A stretch of DNA of 7,246 nt from SZUA-87 sp041687805 (GTDB lineage Bacteria; Actinomycetota; Acidimicrobiia; Acidimicrobiales; Aldehydirespiratoraceae). Location of the stretch: the NCBI GenBank assembly GCA_041687805.1, contig JBDNJK010000050.1:1-7246 (forward strand). Direction: 5' to 3'. A program made the translations under genes and the position numbers. Below are positions 1 through 6,100 of the stretch, in pieces (position 1 is the first letter of the stretch; every line of letters begins with the position of its first letter). The notes below the pieces were generated by a model. The model made no database searches. It was given only the letters and a program-made list of their open reading frames with translations, and was not told where the DNA came from.

Positions 1-39
1 CCGCCACGACAGCATCTCGCAGGTCAGAGCCTGCTCGGT

Positions 40-121
40 CCAACAGCCCGACGTCCAACGGTCCGGCAGCCAACAGTCGACAGACCAACAGTTGACAGAC
101 CAACAGTTGACAGACCAACAG
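40..121 (+). repeat. 15-bp degenerate tandem repeat at the 5' end of the helicase gene
   Basis: Period-15 repeats start at 40, 55, 70, 85, 100 and 115, each opening with CCAAC. The copies at 85 and 100 are identical (CCAACAGTTGACAGA), the one at 70 differs by one base, and those at 40 and 55 are more diverged. The last copy is cut short at 121, where the sequence becomes CATGG. The period is a multiple of three, so in the helicase frame it reads as a pentapeptide repeat: QQPDV, QRSGS, QQSTD, QQLTD, QQLTD, QQHGE. It was probably built by replication slippage. Two equivalent TTG codons (92 and 107) sit in identical context. Confidence 0.85.
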
Positions 122-2803
122 CATGGCGAACCCGATTGGGACCGCCTGGCCGGCCCCGAAGTGCTCGGCCGTTCGTTGGTGACCGCATCCGGAGCCGAAG
201 TTCCCCTTGCTTGGGCCCATGTCGCTCATGTTGTCGTCAACGCCAAGTCCTCCGCCGACCATACATGTCTGGCCGATGTCCTCACCAACTTGCAGGATGC
301 CTATTCCCAGCGGCGCCGCGTGGTGATTGAGATCGTGGGGCTTCTCCTCGAGCCAGAGCCTTCGATCGAGTGGACGCTCGACGATCTCGACACCTCGGTT
401 GATCTCCCTGGAGACCGCCTCGATCATCTGATCTTCAGCAATTCCATTGATGCCCGCGATCCAGCCGCACCCTTGAGCCGAATGGTTGGCCTTGCCATCG
501 CTGCAGGCGCACACCCAGCGCCACCCGGGCAGCCTGGCGATGTCGTTTCACCATCTGGCGAGCCGCTCTGGTGCGACGGCGGCCCCTCGCAAGCGTTTCC
601 CTCCGAGTCCACCGGAGGCACCGCCGTAATCCCGCGGGTTCATCTCGCGTCGGGCATTCTGCGACCGCTCATGTCTCGAATCTCCGCTGCCGACCTCGCC
701 GCCGATCAGCTTCAAGCGGTCGACTCCCGCCACGGCGCCGCACGAATCATCGCCCCGGCTGGTTCAGGCAAAACACGCGTCCTCACCGAGCGTGCCCGCC
801 ACCTGATCCATGACCTCCAAGTCGACCCATCCACCATCTGTCTCCTGGCGTTCAACGTGCGCGCCCGTCAAGAAATGCAGCAACGCACCACCGATCTTTC
901 CGGCCTCGAGATCCGCACTCTCAACAGCCTTGCCCTGGCCATAGTGCGCGGAACCGGTCCGTTTCGACGCCCGGCATCACCCACCTGGACGGTGATCGAC
1001 GAGCATCGCGTCCGCCACCACCTACGCGATCTGGTGAAGACACGTCGACGCGCCATGACAGATCCCTTCGCCGCGTGGATCGAAGCGTTCACGGCCTGCC
1101 GCCTGGGACTCCGCGACGCTGAAGACGTCGAACGCGAGTTTGACGGCGATGTCAAGGGACTCCCGCGGGTGCTCGTCGACTATCGCACTCGGTTGTCACA
1201 GCTCGGAGAGATCGATTTCGACGAGCAGATAATCAGAGCGATAGAGGTCCTGGCTACACAGCCTCACTGCCGCAGGGTCGCCCGGGCGGTGTGTGGCGTG
1301 ATGTTGGTCGATGAGTTCCAGGACCTCACGCCGGCTCACCTATTGCTGCTTCGGCTCTTGGCCGGCCCGGCTGCTGAGGTATTCGGCGTGGGTGACGACG
1401 ATCAGACCATCTACGGCTATGCGGGGGCGTCCCCGTCGTGGCTCATCGACTTCTCGAACTGGTTTCCCGGTGCCGACAGCCATCTGCTGCACATCAACTA
1501 TCGATGCGCCCCCGAGGTGGTCGATGCGGCAACCAACCTCCTGAGCCACAACCGGCATCGTGTCCCCAAGCTGATCTCTGCTCGCCCAGAGCGCGCCAGC
1601 ACAGAAATCGACCGAGACGACGCCCTCCACCCGCTGCGACGAATCCAGGCAGATGACGAACTCGGGGCGCTTTGCGACGCCGTCGCCGCAATGATCGACC
1701 TCGGCACCAAGCCGCGCGAGATCGCGGTGCTCACCAGGGTGAACGCCACTCTCCTCGCCCCGATGCTCGCACTCCGGGCGGCCGGCGTGGCTACCACCAC
1801 CCCCGTGGATTCTGCCTATCTGAGCCGCACGGGCGTAGCAGCCTCCCTCGCATGGCTCAGGCTCGCCACCTGCCCCGACACAGACCTACCGACCGATGCA
1901 CTCGTCACCGCGGCACGACGTCCACCACGTGGGCTTTCCCCAATGGTGCTCGAATGGATGGCCGAGCAAGACTCGGTCGATCGCATCCAACGGCTTGCCA
2001 ACAGACTCAGAAACGAACGAGACCAGGTCAAGGTGTCAGAGTTCGCCGACCAATTGGCACTGCTGCGCCGACACGCAGCCCAAGGCGCCGACACCGTATC
2101 CATCCTCACAGCAGTGAGCGACACCATCGGCTTGGGCAACGCCCTCGAGACTCGTCTCGATGCGTCCAGAAGATCACTCGATCGGTCGAGTCATGGTGAC
2201 GATCTTGCCGCGCTCATCTCCGTCGCTCATCTCCAACCTGAGCCCTCCGAATTTCCCAAATGGCTTTCGGCTCAACTGCAGGGCCGCAAGGACTTCGACA
2301 CCGGTGGCATCTCGTTGTCGACTGTCCATCGCGTCAAGGGAATGGAGTGGCCGCGAGTGATCGTCTACGGCGTCAATGAGGGACTCTGCCCTCATCGTCT
2401 CGCCACCGACATAGAGGAGGAGCGCCGAATCTTTCATGTAGCCATCACCCGATCGATCGAGCAGAGTGTGGTGATCGCCGGCCGGGACCCATCCAGATTT
2501 CTCGCAGAGATCGAGGAGGAATCCCCACCGCTTTCAGACCCTGAGCCTCCAGTGCGACCACCTACCGATGGCCCCAATCCACCCCACAATTCGTTGTTCG
2601 AGGCCCTTCGCGTCTGGCGATCAGGTATAGCTCATGAAGCCGGAGTGCCGGCCTACATCGTGTTCGACAACCGCACGCTCGAAGCCATCGCCCAGGCACG
2701 GCCATCCGACGATGCCGCGCTACTTGCTGTGTCCGGAGTGGGTCCGGTGAAGCTCGAACGCTACGGACACGACGTGCTAGAAATCGTAGGGAAAGATCAC
2801 TGA
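92..2803 (+). CDS. UvrD/PcrA-like superfamily 1A DNA helicase with C-terminal HRDC domain (UvrD2-like), with N-terminal extension
   Basis: ATP-dependent 3'-5' DNA translocase/helicase, probably in DNA repair or replication in the cytoplasm. Residues are numbered from the TTG at 92. Residues 1-195 form an extension outside the helicase fold. Then come a Q-motif-like segment (ADQLQAV, 204-210), Walker A APAGSGKT (221-228), motif Ia LLAFNVRA (251-258), Walker B LVDEFQD (405-411), motif III GDDDQTIYGYAGAS (434-447), motif IV INYRC (468-472), motif V TVHRVKGMEW (744-753) and motif VI EEERRIFHVAITRS (775-788, arginine finger R787). A Pro-rich linker (about 801-833) leads to an HRDC domain (about 834-903). 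Core plus HRDC is about 708 residues, close to mycobacterial UvrD2 (about 700), but the tetracysteine linker of that family is absent. The start is uncertain: TTG 92 has no ribosome binding site, lies in a tandem repeat, and the frame is open to base 2, so the gene may begin off-window. Function is secure; the UvrD2 assignment is probable. Confidence 0.9.
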   Translation: MTDQQLTDQQHGEPDWDRLAGPEVLGRSLVTASGAEVPLAWAHVAHVVVNAKSSADHTCLADVLTNLQDAYSQRRRVVIEIVGLLLEPEPSIEWTLDDLDTSVDLPGDRLDHLIFSNSIDARDPAAPLSRMVGLAIAAGAHPAPPGQPGDVVSPSGEPLWCDGGPSQAFPSESTGGTAVIPRVHLASGILRPLMSRISAADLAADQLQAVDSRHGAARIIAPAGSGKTRVLTERARHLIHDLQVDPSTICLLAFNVRARQEMQQRTTDLSGLEIRTLNSLALAIVRGTGPFRRPASPTWTVIDEHRVRHHLRDLVKTRRRAMTDPFAAWIEAFTACRLGLRDAEDVEREFDGDVKGLPRVLVDYRTRLSQLGEIDFDEQIIRAIEVLATQPHCRRVARAVCGVMLVDEFQDLTPAHLLLLRLLAGPAAEVFGVGDDDQTIYGYAGASPSWLIDFSNWFPGADSHLLHINYRCAPEVVDAATNLLSHNRHRVPKLISARPERASTEIDRDDALHPLRRIQADDELGALCDAVAAMIDLGTKPREIAVLTRVNATLLAPMLALRAAGVATTTPVDSAYLSRTGVAASLAWLRLATCPDTDLPTDALVTAARRPPRGLSPMVLEWMAEQDSVDRIQRLANRLRNERDQVKVSEFADQLALLRRHAAQGADTVSILTAVSDTIGLGNALETRLDASRRSLDRSSHGDDLAALISVAHLQPEPSEFPKWLSAQLQGRKDFDTGGISLSTVHRVKGMEWPRVIVYGVNEGLCPHRLATDIEEERRIFHVAITRSIEQSVVIAGRDPSRFLAEIEEESPPLSDPEPPVRPPTDGPNPPHNSLFEALRVWRSGIAHEAGVPAYIVFDNRTLEAIAQARPSDDAALLAVSGVGPVKLERYGHDVLEIVGKDH

Positions 2804-3594
2804 CCCGAAAATTTCGGAGCGCGTTTCTCGACAAACGAGGCCAGCCCCTCCGTGAAGTCGTCGGTCTCCGCTAGCTGAGCCTGAGTAGCTCCAAATGCTG
2901 CGATAGCTGACTTCTGGCCTTCAACGACATACCTCGTGGACGAAGCCTTCGTTGCTTGCACGGCCAATGGCGCGCCTCGACAGATCATGGCCGCGATTTC
3001 CATGGCCCGATCCAACTCGGTGCCCGCTGGAACAACCTCTTGCACAAAGCCGATTCGATACGCCTCGGCCGAACCGAATTCATCGCTGGTGAGCAAGTGA
3101 TACATGGCGTTGCCCCAACCACCGCGCTCGACGAATCGAAGCGTCGCTCCCCCAGTGGCATGGGTACCTCTCAAGGGCTCAAGTTGAGAGAAGCGACAGT
3201 CGTCAGCCGCAATCACAATGTCGCCGCCCAGCATCAGCTCGATGCCAAGCGTGTAGGTGATCCCCTTGACCGCACTCACGATCGGCTTGCGACATGCTCG
3301 GCCGAGTGCCGTCGGGTCGACCTTGCCCAACCGTTCGCCAGACCGCAGACCCTGTTTCATGTTGCCGGCAAACCGCGGCAAGTCGAGTCCCGCCGTGAAG
3401 TGGCTGCCCCATGCGTGGAGAACACCAACCCAAAGATTGGGATCGTCGTCGAGGCGCGTGTAGGCATCGATGAGTTCGCTCATCATCTCGGGCGTGAACC
3501 CGTTGAGCTTCGCTTGACGATCGATTCCTATCTTGAGGATGTGGTCGTTGACCACGTCGGTGGTTATGCGACCGAGATCGACCTCCGCAGTCAC
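2797..3594 (-). CDS. Crotonase/enoyl-CoA hydratase family protein (second gene of a coupled pair)
   Basis: A 265-residue crotonase-fold protein, full length for the family, expected to act on acyl-CoA thioesters in the cytoplasm (for example hydration of 2-enoyl-CoA in beta-oxidation). The first oxyanion-hole segment is HFTAGLDL (65-72). The second, with the first catalytic glutamate, is GIELMLGGDI (117-126, E119), and the second catalytic glutamate is in QLEPLRG (137-143, E139). Both acid residues of classical enoyl-CoA hydratase are therefore present, and the following ATGGATLRF helix is typical. The C-terminal EGLASFVEKRAPKF is the usual crotonase tail. The start is GTG at 3594-3592, overlapping the upstream gene's TGA as GTGA, with GGAGGT 8 nt upstream. 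Its stop lies inside the end of the convergent helicase gene. Substrate is unknown; isomerase or other crotonase chemistry is possible. Confidence 0.9.
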   Translation of the reverse strand: MTAEVDLGRITTDVVNDHILKIGIDRQAKLNGFTPEMMSELIDAYTRLDDDPNLWVGVLHAWGSHFTAGLDLPRFAGNMKQGLRSGERLGKVDPTALGRACRKPIVSAVKGITYTLGIELMLGGDIVIAADDCRFSQLEPLRGTHATGGATLRFVERGGWGNAMYHLLTSDEFGSAEAYRIGFVQEVVPAGTELDRAMEIAAMICRGAPLAVQATKASSTRYVVEGQKSAIAAFGATQAQLAETDDFTEGLASFVEKRAPKFSGQ

Positions 3595-4415
3595 CGCGAC
3601 ACACCTCCGAAGTCCTCATAGACGGCTGGTCGCTTCTCGAAGTAGGCGTGTACTGCCTCTGCCTGGTTTTTCTGCCCGATGAGCGAGCTGATGACCCGGC
3701 GCTCCTCGGCGAATCCGGTGGCCCAGTCGGCGTAGCTCGCCAGATCGATCAGGTGTTTGGCACCGCGAACGGCATGCGGGCTCTTCGCTGAAATTTCATG
3801 CGCCAATTCGAGAGCCGCGGATCTCGGATCGTCGGCGACCCTCGTAGCCAATCCGATTCGAACCGCTTCCTCTCCGTTGACCTCCCGGCCCGTCCATGTG
3901 AGTTCTTTGGCGACATCAGATCCCACCAATTTCGGCAGGACTTGCGTGGCGATCATGTCGGGTGTGATTCCCCAGCGGATCTCAAGTACCGACATCCTCA
4001 CGTCAGGGCTCACGATGCGAATATCGGCGCCGAGCGCCAACTGCAGACCACCGCCGAACGCCACTCCATGAACCGCTGCAATCACCGGAACAGGCAACTC
4101 GTGCCAGGTCCAACAGGCCTGCTGCGCATGATGGGTGATCCTTCCCTCGGCGACACGACCGATCGAGCCCGTGTTGCCTGAGTCTGATCCATCACCTGCC
4201 ATCGCTTGAAAGCCCGAGAAGTCGAGGCCCGCACAGAATGCGCGACCGCTGCCCGACAGGACCACGGCGCGAACCGAGTTGTCGGTCGCCAATTGATCGC
4301 CAGCCTCGACCAGAGCATCGAACATCGGGCCGTCGAGGGCGTTCATCTTGTCGGCCCGGGAGAGCCGAACGTCGGCCACCCCATCCTCAATCTTGATTGT
4401 CAGACGATCGGCCAT
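3591..4415 (-). CDS. Crotonase/enoyl-CoA hydratase family protein (first gene of a coupled pair)
   Basis: A 274-residue crotonase-fold protein, expected to be cytoplasmic and to bind an acyl-CoA thioester. It shows the N-terminal RADKMNALD segment (20-28), the oxyanion-hole motif AFCAGLDF (59-66), the second oxyanion-hole motif HGVAFGGGLQLALGADI (116-132) and VLEIRWGITPDM (143-154). The residue aligned with the first catalytic glutamate of classical enoyl-CoA hydratase is glutamine (Q125), while the second glutamate is kept (E145). From memory, this Q is shared by related actinobacterial proteins, so it looks like a subfamily trait. It may mean chemistry other than simple hydration. The ATG at 4415 has GGAGG 5 nt upstream. 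The gene's TGA overlaps the next crotonase's GTG, implying translational coupling. Residues 73-92 form a Gly/Ser-rich loop. Substrate and pathway cannot be told from the sequence. Confidence 0.9.
   Translation of the reverse strand: MADRLTIKIEDGVADVRLSRADKMNALDGPMFDALVEAGDQLATDNSVRAVVLSGSGRAFCAGLDFSGFQAMAGDGSDSGNTGSIGRVAEGRITHHAQQACWTWHELPVPVIAAVHGVAFGGGLQLALGADIRIVSPDVRMSVLEIRWGITPDMIATQVLPKLVGSDVAKELTWTGREVNGEEAVRIGLATRVADDPRSAALELAHEISAKSPHAVRGAKHLIDLASYADWATGFAEERRVISSLIGQKNQAEAVHAYFEKRPAVYEDFGGVSR
3603..3608 (-). promoter_or_regulatory. Ribosome binding site of the second crotonase gene
   Basis: On the minus strand this reads GGAGGT, 8 nt before the GTG at 3594. It lies within the end of the upstream crotonase gene and supports the GTG start and the GTGA stop/start overlap. 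Confidence 0.7.
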
Positions 4416-4420
4416 AGCTG

Positions 4421-4425
4421 CCTCC
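4421..4425 (-). promoter_or_regulatory. Ribosome binding site of the first crotonase gene
   Basis: GGAGG on the minus strand, 5 nt before the ATG at 4415. It supports this start over internal alternatives. Confidence 0.7.
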
Positions 4426-4442
4426 AGGAAAGTGAGAGCCAG

Positions 4443-4473
4443 ATGTTAGCCATCGTTCACTTTCGGGGCACAA
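4443..4473 (-). promoter_or_regulatory. Possible promoter of the crotonase pair
   Basis: In the 109-bp gap between ahcY and the first crotonase, the minus strand has TAACAT (4448-4443), fitting the actinobacterial TAnnnT -10 pattern. TTGTGC (4473-4468) lies upstream with a 19-nt spacer, slightly long. Transcription would begin about 20 nt before the ATG, just ahead of the ribosome binding site. Weak call from sequence resemblance alone. Confidence 0.3.
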
Positions 4474-4483
4474 CGGCCGCCGA

Positions 4484-4498
4484 CCGGCCTGTCGCCGG
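4484..4498 (-). terminator. GC-rich hairpin after ahcY, possible weak terminator
   Basis: On the minus strand CCGGC, a 5-nt loop (gacag) and GCCGG can form a perfect 5-bp stem, beginning 26 nt after the ahcY stop codon. No T-tract follows, so it is not a canonical intrinsic terminator. It could only weaken read-through from ahcY into the crotonase pair. Confidence 0.25.
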
Positions 4499-4524
4499 AC
4501 CAATATGGCCCGACGACGTGTGGC

Positions 4525-5976
4525 TCAGTACCTGTAGTGCGAAGGCTTGAATGGCCCAGTTGCCTGCACACCGAGATAGCCGGCCTGCTCGTCGGTGAGC
4601 TTCGTGAGCTTCACGCCCAACGCGTCGAGATGAAGCCTCGCCACCTCCTCATCGAGGAGTTTGGGAAGGGTCAACACCTCAGGTTTCATGGTGCCGTCGT
4701 TGCCGTAAAGTTCCATCTGAGCGAGCACTTGATTGCTGAAACTACAAGACATCACGAAGCTCGGATGGCCTGTGGCGTTGCCGAGATTCAATAGTCGACC
4801 CTCGCTGAGCATGATGATCGAGTGTCCATCGGGAAAGACAAATTCGTCGACCTGAGGTTTGATGTTGATGCGTTGCACATCCGACATTCGCTGCAGCCCG
4901 GCCATATCAACCTCATTGTCGAAGTGGCCGATGTTGCCGACTATGGCCTGATGCTTCATGCGGGCCATGTGACCGGCAAGGATGATGTCCTTGTTTCCGG
5001 TGGTGGTGATGAAGATGTCGCCAATCGAGACGACGCTCTCGAGGGTGTTGACCTCGAAGCCCTCCATGGCTGCCTGCAAAGCGCAGATCGGGTCGATCTC
5101 GGTGATGATCACTCGTGCACCTTGGCCCCGCAGAGATGCGGCGCAGCCCTTACCGACATCGCCATACCCGCAGACCACCGCGACCTTGCCGCCGATCATC
5201 ACATCGGTGCCGCGATTAATTCCGTCGACCAGCGAATGGCGACAGCCGTAGAGGTTGTCGAACTTCGACTTGGTGACCGAATCGTTGACGTTGATAGCCG
5301 GGAACAAGAGCTCGCCGGCCTCCATCATTTGATAGAGACGGTGGACGCCGGTGGTGGTCTCCTCGGACACCCCGAGGATTCCGGGAGCAACACGGCGGAA
5401 GAATTCGGAATCATCGGCGGCAATGGACCGCAAGCGATCCAGAAAGACGCCGATTTCCTCGGAATCATCTTCGGTGGTCTCTGGAATGGCACCCGCCTTC
5501 TCGTACTCGAGTCCCTTGTGGACCAGCATCGTGGCGTCGCCGCCGTCATCGAGAATCAGGTTCGGACCCCCGCCGTCGGGCCAGTGGAACAGTTGCTCGG
5601 TGGCCCACCAGTATTCCTCGAGGGACTCACCCTTCCAGGCGAACACCGGGGTTCCTTTGGGCGCGTCGATCGTGCCGTCGAGACCTACGGCAATCGCGGC
5701 GGCGGCATGATCCTGGGTTGAGAAGATGTTGCAGCTAACCCAGCGGACATCCGCGCCGAGCACCTCAAGTGTTTCGATCAACACCGCTGTCTGCACGGTC
5801 ATGTGAAGGGAACCGGCGATGCGGGCTCCGGCCAACGGTTGCTCGTCGGCGTACTTGCCGCGAAGAGCCATGAGGCCCGGCATTTCGTGCTCGGCCAAAC
5901 GGATTTCATTTCGACCGAATCCGGCAAGAGACAAGTCGGCGACCTTGAAGTCGCCGACGGCGTCGGTGATGGCCAT
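4525..5976 (-). CDS. ahcY: Adenosylhomocysteinase (S-adenosyl-L-homocysteine hydrolase)
   Basis: Cytoplasmic NAD-dependent enzyme that reversibly splits S-adenosylhomocysteine into adenosine and homocysteine, relieving product inhibition of methyltransferases and feeding the methionine cycle. The 483-residue protein is complete. It shows GSLHMTVQTAVLIETL (55-70, H58), the family signature SCNIFSTQDHAAAAI (81-95), LILDDGGDAT (140-149), SEETTTGV (204-211), NDSVTKSKFDN (231-241, K236 and D240), the NAD-binding signature GKVAVVCGYGDVGKG (263-277), GNIGHFDNE (348-356), ATGHPSFVMS (401-410) and the C-terminal KPSHYRY (477-483). Residues of about 154-203 hold the acidic insertion found in many bacterial enzymes, including mycobacterial ones, and absent from mammalian ones. 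The frame extends upstream to 6036, but the ATG at 5976 is the true start: AGGAGG lies 6 nt upstream and the family's N-terminus begins there. All catalytic motifs are intact. Confidence 0.98.
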   Translation of the reverse strand: MAITDAVGDFKVADLSLAGFGRNEIRLAEHEMPGLMALRGKYADEQPLAGARIAGSLHMTVQTAVLIETLEVLGADVRWVSCNIFSTQDHAAAAIAVGLDGTIDAPKGTPVFAWKGESLEEYWWATEQLFHWPDGGGPNLILDDGGDATMLVHKGLEYEKAGAIPETTEDDSEEIGVFLDRLRSIAADDSEFFRRVAPGILGVSEETTTGVHRLYQMMEAGELLFPAINVNDSVTKSKFDNLYGCRHSLVDGINRGTDVMIGGKVAVVCGYGDVGKGCAASLRGQGARVIITEIDPICALQAAMEGFEVNTLESVVSIGDIFITTTGNKDIILAGHMARMKHQAIVGNIGHFDNEVDMAGLQRMSDVQRINIKPQVDEFVFPDGHSIIMLSEGRLLNLGNATGHPSFVMSCSFSNQVLAQMELYGNDGTMKPEVLTLPKLLDEEVARLHLDALGVKLTKLTDEQAGYLGVQATGPFKPSHYRY

Positions 5977-5982
5977 GATGGC

Positions 5983-5988
5983 CCTCCT
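5983..5988 (-). promoter_or_regulatory. Ribosome binding site of ahcY
   Basis: A perfect AGGAGG on the minus strand, 6 nt before the ATG at 5976. It decides the start against the 20-residue longer frame that opens at 6036. Confidence 0.8.
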
Positions 5989-6044
5989 GTGTGAGTTTGT
6001 TGGGTGTGGGGCCGGGGTCAACTGACACCATCTCACGACAGCCC

Positions 6045-6071
6045 GCTATAGCAGAGTCTAGAGCCGTGCAA
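6045..6071 (-). promoter_or_regulatory. Probable ahcY promoter with extended -10
   Basis: In the 124-bp gap between manA and ahcY, the minus strand carries TGCTATAGC (6053-6045), an extended -10 element (TGnTATAnn). TTGCAC (6071-6066) is a -35-like hexamer 15 nt upstream; the short spacer is tolerable with an extended -10. The predicted leader is about 60 nt. It can form a 5-bp stem (GGUGU with ACACC, about 6004-6031) ahead of the ribosome binding site. I see no match to a known riboswitch. Prediction by eye only. Confidence 0.4.
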
Positions 6072-6100
6072 CATTGATCAGATGATGCTCATCGGTTGGC

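Noticed and set aside
40..121. CRISPR array or attachment site
   Set aside because: The repeats are contiguous 15-mers with no spacers, lie in a coding frame, and have no cas, integrase or tRNA gene nearby.
1672..2199. 175-codon plus-strand open frame inside the helicase gene
   Set aside because: Out-of-frame, Arg/His/Pro-rich translation typical of a shifted reading of a GC-rich gene. The helicase motifs on both sides are in the other frame.
2805..2817. CCGAAA-A-TTTCGG inverted repeat as a helicase terminator
   Set aside because: The stem is short and AT-rich in the centre, no T-tract follows, and the sequence codes for the conserved crotonase C-terminus.
2956..3621. 221-codon plus-strand open frame opposite the two crotonase genes
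   Set aside because: Antisense shadow of two well-supported genes, with no recognisable motifs.
4822..5721. 299-codon open frame on the plus strand opposite ahcY
   Set aside because: It lies entirely within an unmistakable ahcY gene. It is a by-product of high GC at third positions and shows no family motif of its own.
5977..6044. S-adenosylhomocysteine or SAM riboswitch before ahcY
   Set aside because: The predicted leader is short and I see no match to the conserved core of these classes. Only a weak 5-bp stem is present.
6081..6093. GATGA-tgc-TCATC inverted repeat after manA as a terminator or operator
   Set aside because: A 5-bp stem with moderate GC and no following T-run. Such short palindromes are expected by chance.
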